A stretch of DNA of 13,538 nt from NCBI GenBank assembly GCA_964628055.1, contig CAZVNL010000049.1, positions 1-13,538 on the forward strand, read 5' to 3'. Origin of the DNA: CAZBEL01 sp964628055. Lineage in GTDB: Bacteria > Fidelibacterota > Marinisomatia > Marinisomatales > TCS56. Shown here piece after piece: positions 6,268-13,538 of the stretch (position 1 is its first letter; every line of letters starts with the position of its first letter). The position numbers and the translations under genes were made by a program. The notes below the pieces were generated by a model. That model was given only the letters and a program-made list of their open reading frames with translations. It had not been told where the DNA came from and did no database searches.

Positions 6268-8355
6268 TTGATTAACATCCTGAATAGACCTTTCCCAGGA
6301 ATCGTCCTGTTCCTATCCCTTGTCATGGGAATTTGGATGAATGGATGTGAAGAGCCCAACACCAGCTCAGCTGATGAGACCCAATTAACTAATACCCTTG
6401 GTGAGACCACCGTGGGGGACGGTACCGAAGGCTTGCTCATAGATTATTTTTTCGGCCTCGATAATGACATTTATGCCGAATTTTATCGTTTTAGTATGAG
6501 CCAGTTCGAATTTACCTACAGTTCCTACCTGGCTCTGCAACATCGCACGCCCCCCCTATTGACCTTACAAACCTTTCCAGAATACCTGGTAGAAATTACT
6601 CCCGATAAACCCGAGTCCACTCACCGAACGCTCATCGATTCTCTCACCCAGCGGGGTACTGTCCTCATGGATTCGGTGCTACTCACTTCTACTATGTTTA
6701 AGAACATCGAGTCCTTTTTCTGGGATTTGGACGCCAACCCGGATAACCAACGGTATAAGCCCAATAATTCCGATTGGATTTTTTCCACGATAAAGGTGGC
6801 CTATAACGATACCGTTGATCAAATAGCTTATGCGGCTGTCGTGGACACTCCTCTCATTGATCAAGGGGTTCTGTTCGTGGACCGGGCCGAATGGAAGGAC
6901 ACTACTTTTCAATTTGTCGCCGACGAACCGGTCAGGTACCAGGAAGTATTTACTTTCGAACGGAAACAGATCGGTCCCGATTCGCTCATGTACCGGATCA
7001 ACACCGATTGTAATGACAACGGCGTTTGGGACCCATCCGAGACAGCCGATGAAGGGAATGGTGTTTGGGACCCGGCTGAACCCTACTATGACATGGATGG
7101 TGATGGGGTACGAGACTTAGATGAACCCTTTGAGGATCGAAACTGTAACGGTACTTGGGACCCGGCTGAAACATTGACCCTGGATCAAAATGGGAACGGA
7201 AAATGGGATCCCGGAGATCAATTCGAGGATCGTGGGAACGGGATTATTGATCCCGATGAAGCTTATACCGATCGAAACCATAACGGTACACCGGAAGGGG
7301 ATGAGCTATATTTGAAGGGAACGGTTCCCAAACATTTATTGGTCACCTGGTCAGATTCTCTAACCCCTCAGGTAATGATGACGATTTATCCGGGGGATTC
7401 CCTGGTTTCCCGGTGGGGAACCGTTTACTATAATCTATTAGAAGTCGTTACTTACCACGATACCCAGACCGTGGAAGTGAACAATCTAGATTCCCTGGTT
7501 ACCCTTTACACGAATGAAGTCATTGCCCGCCTTCCTGCGGAGGACAAGTTGCAAGACTATTTAATCACCAAGACCGAATGGGAGAATGCCAATCCCGGCC
7601 CGGGGGAGGCAGCGCGGGAATATGATTATTTACTGTTCAAATTTGACGACCATCTCTACAAGGTAGCGCAACCGAGTTATTTCAAACCCTACGGTTACTA
7701 CTGGACGGAATCCCAGGTCGAGGATGGATTTTGGTATAAACCTAATTTTGAAGAGGAAGTTTTGTATTATACCGCTAATGGTCTCCTTCGCGATGGCGAA
7801 ATGGTGGAAGAAGCATATTTTGATACCACGGCCGTAGCCATTTACAAGATAGAGAAGTCTTACCAGGTGGACGCCGACGCCGTGGAGGTTCCCGCCAAAA
7901 AGGTGCGAGGGTACCTGGATAACAATGGAGCGGTGGTCTGTTATGCCGATGAAACCTGGCCGGCTGCTACCGTGGATGATTGTCCCGGAGCCGATACCAC
8001 CTTTACCGATTGTTTTCGGATTACTCGGGAAATGACCATGACTATGGTAGGCAGCGGCGTGGAATACGGTGAACGGAATATCACCTGGTTGGTTAAAAGT
8101 TTGGGGATTGCCAAAGATGAAGTCTACGTACGCTGGAGTGAATTCCCCGGTCAGCCGGAAACCTGGGTTGGGTTCTCCCGCTGGGAGTTGGGAAAATTTA
8201 CGTCCGCACCGCTGGGTCGTTCCAATATGTTAGGTAAACTGATGCAGGATGCTCAAGTCGTTAAACTTCACGAACTGGATCGTGTAGCCGCGTTCAACAA
8301 CGATCCCTACCGTACGCGTAGAACCACCGGCCTCCAGAGAGTTTATTTACCATGA
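6268..8355 (+). CDS. Outer-membrane lipoprotein with seven acidic NGxWDPxE repeats
   Basis: I do not recognise this 695-residue protein as a named family. The N-terminus has Arg7, a hydrophobic stretch (about 9-23) and a loose lipobox, MNGC, with Cys27 as the predicted acylation site. The TTG at 6268 is chosen because the frame is closed by a TGA at 6238-6240, no ATG lies between, and the first downstream ATG (residue 20) would remove the signal peptide. No Shine-Dalgarno is visible before it. Residues 247-346 form seven D-x-N-x-N-G-x-W-D-P-x-E-type loops in tandem, probably calcium binding. The flanks (about 55-245 and 350-695) are rich in aromatic and acidic residues and look globular. The stop overlaps the barrel gene's start by 4 bases, so the two are probably translationally coupled and act together at the outer membrane. 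The partnership resembles SusD with SusC, but I see no SusD/TPR signature and the gene order is reversed. Confidence 0.8.
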   Translation: MINILNRPFPGIVLFLSLVMGIWMNGCEEPNTSSADETQLTNTLGETTVGDGTEGLLIDYFFGLDNDIYAEFYRFSMSQFEFTYSSYLALQHRTPPLLTLQTFPEYLVEITPDKPESTHRTLIDSLTQRGTVLMDSVLLTSTMFKNIESFFWDLDANPDNQRYKPNNSDWIFSTIKVAYNDTVDQIAYAAVVDTPLIDQGVLFVDRAEWKDTTFQFVADEPVRYQEVFTFERKQIGPDSLMYRINTDCNDNGVWDPSETADEGNGVWDPAEPYYDMDGDGVRDLDEPFEDRNCNGTWDPAETLTLDQNGNGKWDPGDQFEDRGNGIIDPDEAYTDRNHNGTPEGDELYLKGTVPKHLLVTWSDSLTPQVMMTIYPGDSLVSRWGTVYYNLLEVVTYHDTQTVEVNNLDSLVTLYTNEVIARLPAEDKLQDYLITKTEWENANPGPGEAAREYDYLLFKFDDHLYKVAQPSYFKPYGYYWTESQVEDGFWYKPNFEEEVLYYTANGLLRDGEMVEEAYFDTTAVAIYKIEKSYQVDADAVEVPAKKVRGYLDNNGAVVCYADETWPAATVDDCPGADTTFTDCFRITREMTMTMVGSGVEYGERNITWLVKSLGIAKDEVYVRWSEFPGQPETWVGFSRWELGKFTSAPLGRSNMLGKLMQDAQVVKLHELDRVAAFNNDPYRTRRTTGLQRVYLP
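7006..7305 (+). repeat. Seven tandem acidic loops in the lipoprotein
   Basis: Residues 247-346 hold these units: DCNDNGVWDPSE, DEGNGVWDPAE, DMDGDGVRDLDE, DRNCNGTWDPAE, DQNGNGKWDPGD, DRGNGIIDPDE and DRNHNGTPEGDE. The period is about 14-16 residues. Asp, Asn and Gly positions match calcium-coordinating loops, with the last unit the most diverged. The repeat is visible at protein level; the DNA units are not identical. Confidence 0.75.
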
Positions 8356-11300
8356 GTAAACGATTCCTATCCCTGAATCAGTGGCTCTGGGTTTTTGGGG
8401 TCCTGTTGTTGGTAGGAGGAATATTCGCTGGCACGGACGGAACCATCCGGGGACGAGTCACAGACTTAGAGGGTAACGGCTTACCCGGAGCCCAAGTTTA
8501 TATTCCTGACTTGGCCATAGGAGCCGTGGCCGATGTGGATGGTAACTATTTGATCCTCAACGTCCCCGTAGGCACGTACAGCGTCACGGTAATGATGTTG
8601 GGTTACCAGAAACAGACTATCAGCAATGTGCGGGTGATGATGGATGAGACCGTTTGGTTAAACTTTAAACTCCCCATTGCCGCCATCGAAGGGGAGGAAG
8701 TAGAGGTGATAGCCCAACGACCCATGGTGGAGAAAGGGGTCACCTCCAAGAAGATCACCGTGAGTAAGGAAGCCATTGAATCGTTACCCATTCGTGACTT
8801 GAACGAATTGTACACGCTCCAATCGGGCGTGGTGAGGGTGGAGAGTCGTACCCAGGGAATTCCCGACTACGAAGAGCGTGGTTTGGAAGAAGTGCACGTA
8901 CGAGGCGGCAGGACGGGGGAGATCGCCTATCTCATTGACGGGATGTATATCCGTAACCCCATCTATGGTGGGATCGGAAATGGCACCCGGCTGAATCTTT
9001 TTGCTGTCAAGGAATTCGATTGGCAACCGGGAGGCTTCAACGCGGAGTACGGGGACGCCATGTCAGCGGTTTCCAATATGCACACCTATTCCGGGGGTGA
9101 TGCTTTCTCCTACCATATGAAATACGAGACGAGCTCGGTAGGAGCGGCCCTGGGAGCTCGTTACGATGAACTCCGCGCCTACAACGATTTCAATATTGGA
9201 TTTGGCGGTTCCTTGTTTGGTTCGAAAAAACTGTATTACTGGCTGTCGGGACAATTAACTGATAATGGTCACTACCGGGTGTACAAGTTTGACGATATTG
9301 TTTACCAGCGCCTCCCAGGACAGGTGCGTTATTACGATGTTCCCGACTTTAATGATCCCAATTACCAGACAATTCTGGACCAGAACCGGAACAATCTGGT
9401 ACAGCCTTGGGACCAGGTGCCTGGCTTCCGGGGGTTTGGGTTTGATCGCACCTGGGATGTGTTTACGAAATTGACCTACAAGTTTTCCAACAAGTTGCGC
9501 CTGAGCCTGGCCTATTGGCAAGTCGCCGCGCACCGGAAAGGTTTCAATCCCCGGTATTTGTATTGGGATGTGGGACAGGGAGAGTTGTTTCGGGATACCA
9601 GACGGTACGCCCTGGAAATCAATCAATCGCTTACCAGCAAGACTTTCTACACCTTCCGCTATTCCCGGTTTATCCAGGATCAGTTTCAGGGGGTTCGCTG
9701 GCGGGACAGTGATAAAGATGGGTACCCCGATTGGTTTGAATGGCGGCATCCGGCGGGACCCAATGTCTCTGTGTCAGATGCTTATAATCCTTACATTACT
9801 CCCTATACCATTACGGAGAATGGGGATACGATTCACTACACCCAGTTAGATCCCCGCAGTGGCTGGTATTACGGTGCGGAACCGGGGAGATACAACTGGG
9901 AAGTGGCAGAGGAATTCACGGACCTCAATGGCAATGGTATCTGGGATGCTGGGGAACCATGGATTGATAAAGAAGGTCCCCAGTATCACGATGGTCAATG
10001 GGACGGTCCGGAATTGGTGGAAACCTTGAAATTTCGCGATGGGAGTTACTGGTTAGCCCCGGAGATGTACGAGGATTACGAACCGTTTTATGATTACCGG
10101 GTCGTGGACTTTGTTTGGGAATTAGATCCTGCCATGGGTCAATTTGCTTTCAGCAGAGGGCCGCGCTATTCCGGGGAAGAGTATGATCCTTATTATTACA
10201 TGCCAACCTATTTTAATGATGCCTGGAAAGAAGACCGGGCTTTCGGGGGGCACGATCGCTATTACGCCTCTTCCCAGGCTATCACCAACGAGTTCCGGTT
10301 TGACATCACCTCCCAAGTGACGGATAAATTAAAGCTGCGCACGGGTATCGATTATAAATCGCATAAGTTGAACTACTATGAAGTGAAATACCCGTGGTTG
10401 GGTGAAGGGGCTTTCATTCAAACCTTTGCGGAGTACTGGCAGGACACCGGCCCGGATGGTCTCTTACCTTTTGACCAGGAGTACGAAGGTCCCGACTACG
10501 GGGAAAATAATGGCCGTTGGGATCCTGGAGAAGCCTATGCCGATGCCAATGAAAATGGGAAGTGGGATGACTACCGGGAACCGGAAGAGGTGGCCGGCTA
10601 TATTCAAACGACCTTCGAAGTGCCCTGGATGGTCATCAACGCCGGAATACGGATGGATGCGGTAAATTATAATACTCAGGTTTGGGCCGATACCAATGGT
10701 GTTTTCTCTCCCGGCAAACCGTGGTATTATTCCGATATGAACGGTAACAATCAGTGGGATCCCGACGAAGAGACCAGTGAATTTGCCGGATTGGCTCAGC
10801 AAAAAGTCCTCTTCACCGATTCTAAGTGGAACTATAAGTTCAGCCCGCGCCTGGGCTTCAGTCATGTGATCACTGATAAGGCTACCTTTACGTTCAATTA
10901 CGGTTTATACTATCAGACCCCCGTGTACCAGAACGTCTATTTGAATACCAACCGTCTGGAGGACCCGGAACAACTCTTTGAGGAAGGGGAAGGTCTGATC
11001 GGTAACGCCACCATGAGTTCCATGCGGACCCAGTCCTATTCTTTTGCTTTCAATGTCCAGGTGGGGCAATATTGGCGCTATTCCGTCGGTGCCTGGGTGA
11101 AGAATATAGATCAATGGGTCACCTATAAAAACAGCCGTTCCGGCGTCTACCAGTACAAGGTGTTTTCCAACGGGGACTATGGTAGCGCCCGGGGGATTGA
11201 CCTCACCCTGGAAAACCGGGGCCGCCTTTTGAATACCCTGATCCAGTACACCTATTCCATTGCTAAGGGGAATAGTGAATACGACTGGGCTGCCGCCGAG

Positions 11301-11807
11301 GGGTTGTATGTAGACGCCCCGTCGCAAAGGTACCGCATGCCCTATGACCGTCCCCATGACCTCACGGTTTCGGTCTATTCCCATCTACCCTACGGTATTG
11401 TGGCTGGCTTCACCGGTTTTTATCAATCGGGATACCCTTATACACCGTGGATTTTTAACGGGCGTGACCCGGTGGAAGATGTGAAGAATAAAAACAGCAA
11501 ACGCGCGCCGTCTTATAAGAATGTGAATCTGGCTATTTCCAAAGCATTTACTTATTATGGGCAGAAGATATCCCTGGGTTTGAATGTGTTCAATGTTTTC
11601 AACATCATGAACGCCCTGGATATCTGGCCTTTAACCGGCAAACCCGATGACCCCGGGCAATATTACCTGGATTATGTGGGTTTACCGGGTACCGATCCCA
11701 ATCATCAAGGCGTGCGCGCGGATAAATCGGGGTCCTACTACGATCAACCCTGGAATCTTTCCCGACCCCGGGAAATCAATTTCTTTGCCCGAGTGGATTT
11801 TGAATAA
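8352..11807 (+). CDS. TonB-dependent-receptor-like outer-membrane barrel with carboxypeptidase-regulatory-like domain
   Basis: This 1151-residue protein is predicted to be an outer-membrane transporter or Oar-like receptor. A signal peptide covers about residues 1-26 (WLWVFGVLLLVGGIFA). Residues about 30-107 match the carboxypeptidase-regulatory-like/CarbopepD_reg fold (IRGRVTDLEGNGLPGAQV ... DVDGNYLILNVPVGTYSV ... GYQKQTI). A plug domain follows (about 115-245), with SLPIRDLNELYTLQSGVV, VHVRGGRTGEIAYLIDGM and GGFNAEYGDAMSAVSN. The rest is a long, aromatic-rich beta-barrel ending RVDFE. No clear TonB box is seen. Acidic loops inserted in the barrel region at about 451-461, 523-535, 715-739 and 795-806 repeat the NGxWDPGE pattern of the upstream lipoprotein. 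The ATG overlaps the lipoprotein stop (ATGA), and one base separates its own stop from the next start, indicating a single operon. The substrate is not evident. Oar-type barrels are linked to protein export in myxobacteria, so transport of a secreted protein is an alternative to nutrient import. Confidence 0.88.
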   Translation: MSKRFLSLNQWLWVFGVLLLVGGIFAGTDGTIRGRVTDLEGNGLPGAQVYIPDLAIGAVADVDGNYLILNVPVGTYSVTVMMLGYQKQTISNVRVMMDETVWLNFKLPIAAIEGEEVEVIAQRPMVEKGVTSKKITVSKEAIESLPIRDLNELYTLQSGVVRVESRTQGIPDYEERGLEEVHVRGGRTGEIAYLIDGMYIRNPIYGGIGNGTRLNLFAVKEFDWQPGGFNAEYGDAMSAVSNMHTYSGGDAFSYHMKYETSSVGAALGARYDELRAYNDFNIGFGGSLFGSKKLYYWLSGQLTDNGHYRVYKFDDIVYQRLPGQVRYYDVPDFNDPNYQTILDQNRNNLVQPWDQVPGFRGFGFDRTWDVFTKLTYKFSNKLRLSLAYWQVAAHRKGFNPRYLYWDVGQGELFRDTRRYALEINQSLTSKTFYTFRYSRFIQDQFQGVRWRDSDKDGYPDWFEWRHPAGPNVSVSDAYNPYITPYTITENGDTIHYTQLDPRSGWYYGAEPGRYNWEVAEEFTDLNGNGIWDAGEPWIDKEGPQYHDGQWDGPELVETLKFRDGSYWLAPEMYEDYEPFYDYRVVDFVWELDPAMGQFAFSRGPRYSGEEYDPYYYMPTYFNDAWKEDRAFGGHDRYYASSQAITNEFRFDITSQVTDKLKLRTGIDYKSHKLNYYEVKYPWLGEGAFIQTFAEYWQDTGPDGLLPFDQEYEGPDYGENNGRWDPGEAYADANENGKWDDYREPEEVAGYIQTTFEVPWMVINAGIRMDAVNYNTQVWADTNGVFSPGKPWYYSDMNGNNQWDPDEETSEFAGLAQQKVLFTDSKWNYKFSPRLGFSHVITDKATFTFNYGLYYQTPVYQNVYLNTNRLEDPEQLFEEGEGLIGNATMSSMRTQSYSFAFNVQVGQYWRYSVGAWVKNIDQWVTYKNSRSGVYQYKVFSNGDYGSARGIDLTLENRGRLLNTLIQYTYSIAKGNSEYDWAAAEGLYVDAPSQRYRMPYDRPHDLTVSVYSHLPYGIVAGFTGFYQSGYPYTPWIFNGRDPVEDVKNKNSKRAPSYKNVNLAISKAFTYYGQKISLGLNVFNVFNIMNALDIWPLTGKPDDPGQYYLDYVGLPGTDPNHQGVRADKSGSYYDQPWNLSRPREINFFARVDFE
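9918..9956 (+). repeat. Acidic NGxWDxGE loop in the barrel, first copy
   Basis: Residues 523-535 read DLNGNGIWDAGEP, the same pattern as the lipoprotein repeats. It lies between barrel strands in a long polar segment that is probably surface exposed. Confidence 0.6.
10494..10568 (+). repeat. Paired acidic loops in the barrel, second and third copies
   Basis: Residues 715-739 contain DYGENNGRWDPGEAYAD and then ANENGKWDD, two loops in tandem. They follow a predicted strand and precede VAGYIQTTFEV, which looks like the next strand. Confidence 0.6.
10734..10769 (+). repeat. Acidic NGNNQWDPDE loop in the barrel, fourth copy
   Basis: Residues 795-806 read DMNGNNQWDPDE. The loop lies between the strands around 758-775 and 818-835, a position consistent with an extracellular loop. 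Confidence 0.6.
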
Positions 11808-11808
11808 A

Positions 11809-13538
11809 ATGTTGTCACCACACCGCAGCGTTTATCTTCTTATCTTGCTCTTGGTGAGTAGTAGTCTACTTGGAGGTGCTGAAGGAAAAGGGTCCTCAGC
11901 GAGCGCCGTGCCTAAAAAGAATAGGCTTCCTCACCGAGCCGAAAAAATAGGGGATAACCCTTTCCCCACCAATCCCATGAACGACCGCGCCAAGGGATAT
12001 CTTTTACAGGGTAAAGTAAAAAACGTGATCACAAATTACGGGAATTTCATCAATTGGGATGAATTTCCAGCTGGATTATGGGGTCGCTACACCTACCTTC
12101 CTGCGGTGGCGTTTATGGCGGGTGTTCCCGGACAGGCATACTCGTCGCGATATCACTGGGAGCTTGTGGAGTCGATCCAGAGTGGGGGCGTCGTGATCCG
12201 TCAAACCTGGGAATCCACCGAAGCTTACGACGCCTGGTTTGCCGATGGGGATACGAATTTTGTGGGGATTCTGTTTGAAGCCAATAAAGATCGTGGCTTG
12301 TGGCAACCGGACAGCGTAGCCCGAGTGCTTACCACCGAAGTGATCACTGACGTGTACCAGTGGGGGATTGATGACTACGATGGAACCATATTCATGTCGC
12401 TCCCCGGGGAGTTGGATCCCAATCGATCTACCTCCCGGGTGGGATTGATCCGACCCTGGGCCTTGCGACCCGCCTTGCGGGAGCGCACCGATGAATTTGA
12501 CGTCTACGATTATGGACCGGATAAAGAGGAATGGACAGCCGATGATAACTATATATACTATGGGGCTAACGTAGCCGAATCATGGTTTACGCGTTGGAAC
12601 CCCAGTACCAATACGGATTGGCACGCTTCCACCAAGGCCCGTGTTAATACCCATAACACGGAAGTAACCGCTGGTGATATTTTCGGGAGTACCCCCTATA
12701 CGGACCCGGACGATACCTATCCTCTCCTGGCGCATAGTAACTATTCCCAGACCTGGCCTACCAAGTTTGACATCGAGAAGAACACCTATGAGCCGTTCTG
12801 GCCCGGCTGGTGGGCTGAGGACTTTAATATTGCCCTACCGGGTTGCAGCGGCTCCCGCAAAGACCCCGATTGTTGGGAAACCGTTCAGGGGCGTTTCATT
12901 TCCGATACCGACGTTTACCTGGAATTCGATGATCGTTGGGCCCATCGCGGGAATATGGTCAACACGAACAACGAATATGAGCAAACCGGCTATCCCATGG
13001 GTCTTCGGGTCATGGCCGAAGCCCATTCCTACGGCGTCTCCTATGCCGAAGACATCATGTTTGTTACGGTACGGGTGCGTAATGAAAGCGGTGATTTTTA
13101 CGACGAGAATGGTGTTTTTCACGAAGCCATGATCATGCCCGATGGGACCAAGCTAAATCGGGGGAAAGGGTTTGACTATAAGGACATTTCCCTTGGCTTC
13201 TATATGGACGCAGATGTGGTGAGTACCGATATTAACGGGAATTTTAACGTTCACACCAATGCTGATGATTTCATGGAATACTACTGGGAGCGTTTCGAAG
13301 TAGGTGATGAATCTATGCTCATCAGTATGGCCATGATCTATGACTATGATGGGAACAGTAATGGCGCCACCGAGTTGGGGATCGTTGCTACCCAGTTACT
13401 GGACTCCCCATTAGCCACTCATGAAGTGGATTTAGACGAAGACGGATTTCCTGACATCTTCCCCGGCGAACCTCTAAAAATGACCGACTGGCACTGGTTT
13501 GACTGGTACAACCGACCCGGAGTTATCACCCGGGAAAG
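11809..13538 (+). CDS. Large secreted protein of unknown function, C-terminus beyond window
   Basis: An open frame starts at the ATG one base after the barrel gene's stop (TAA-A-ATG) and stays open for 576 codons to the window edge. Translation by eye found no stop. The N-terminus MLSPHRSVYLLILLLVSSSLLGG has the charge and hydrophobic core of a signal peptide, with cleavage probably near Ala24. A well-ordered block follows at about 50-107 (NPFPTNPMNDRAKGYL, then GLWGRYTYLPAVAFMAGVPG). The remainder is rich in Trp, Tyr, Asp and Asn, with Cys346 and Cys355 as a possible disulphide pair. Acidic loops near the right end (DYDGNSNGATE at 512-522, DLDEDGFPD at 541-549) could bind calcium. No catalytic motif is recognised. 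Context suggests an exported partner or cargo of the lipoprotein-barrel pair. Whether it ends in a type IX sorting domain cannot be seen here. Confidence 0.85.
   Translation, partial: MLSPHRSVYLLILLLVSSSLLGGAEGKGSSASAVPKKNRLPHRAEKIGDNPFPTNPMNDRAKGYLLQGKVKNVITNYGNFINWDEFPAGLWGRYTYLPAVAFMAGVPGQAYSSRYHWELVESIQSGGVVIRQTWESTEAYDAWFADGDTNFVGILFEANKDRGLWQPDSVARVLTTEVITDVYQWGIDDYDGTIFMSLPGELDPNRSTSRVGLIRPWALRPALRERTDEFDVYDYGPDKEEWTADDNYIYYGANVAESWFTRWNPSTNTDWHASTKARVNTHNTEVTAGDIFGSTPYTDPDDTYPLLAHSNYSQTWPTKFDIEKNTYEPFWPGWWAEDFNIALPGCSGSRKDPDCWETVQGRFISDTDVYLEFDDRWAHRGNMVNTNNEYEQTGYPMGLRVMAEAHSYGVSYAEDIMFVTVRVRNESGDFYDENGVFHEAMIMPDGTKLNRGKGFDYKDISLGFYMDADVVSTDINGNFNVHTNADDFMEYYWERFEVGDESMLISMAMIYDYDGNSNGATELGIVATQLLDSPLATHEVDLDEDGFPDIFPGEPLKMTDWHWFDWYNRPGVITRE

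Noticed and set aside
6268..8355. Calling the lipoprotein a SusD homologue
   Set aside because: The position beside a TonB-receptor-like gene fits, but no SusD or TPR-like helical signature is visible, and the gene precedes rather than follows the barrel gene.
9255..9749. A 164-codon minus-strand open frame inside the barrel gene
   Set aside because: It lies fully inside a well-supported gene on the other strand and its Pro/Ile-rich translation is typical of an antisense shadow. The same applies to the frames at 10464-10865 and 10905-11384.
12674..13132. A 152-codon plus-strand open frame near the right end
   Set aside because: It overlaps, in another frame, the long exported protein starting at 11809, which has a signal peptide and stays open to the edge. 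The shorter frame's Pro/Arg/Ser-rich content looks like a shadow.

Overview
The window looks like a chromosomal segment from a Gram-negative, outer-membrane-bearing member of the FCB superphylum, most likely a candidate-phylum lineage such as Neomarinimicrobiota, KSB1 or Calditrichota rather than a classical Bacteroidetes. The pointers are two secreted proteins ending in the NYPNPFNP-type (type IX secretion, type A) sorting domain, a large TonB-receptor-like barrel with a carboxypeptidase-regulatory-like N-terminus, a mostly Shine-Dalgarno-poor set of start sites, and recurrent NGxWDPGE acidic loops. The lineage is an inference from protein style, not a database match.

Layout. Positions 1-489 (minus strand) hold the front part of a decayed IS982-family transposase with at least two frame-breaking lesions; its IS end may lie near 591. 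Positions 592-1192 have no convincing gene, but contain an imperfect long inverted repeat (691-790) and a small G5/C5 hairpin (916-934). A 901-residue secreted M6-family metalloprotease (complement 1193-3898) follows. It is divergent from a 679-residue secreted Asp-box/beta-propeller-like protein (4098-6137). The 199 bp between them carry two palindromes, a sigma70-like promoter and the only strong ribosome binding site in the window. After a 130 bp gap with a 12-bp-stem hairpin comes a tight rightward cluster: an outer-membrane lipoprotein (6268-8355, TTG start), a TonB-dependent-receptor-like barrel (8352-11807, ATGA overlap) and a large secreted protein of unknown function (from 11809, running off the right edge).

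How the parts may fit. All five intact genes encode exported proteins. The protease and propeller protein appear to be cargo of a type IX secretion system. The lipoprotein, barrel and secreted protein look like a co-translated surface complex, in the reverse order of a susC-susD pair. Acidic D-x-N-x-N-G-x-W-D-P-x-E loops, probably calcium binding, occur in the protease, seven times in the lipoprotein, and in predicted barrel loops. A sequence block around GAACATGGTTA is shared by the upstream regions of the propeller gene and the lipoprotein-barrel operon, which hints at co-regulation. No RNA gene, CRISPR array or replication origin was seen.
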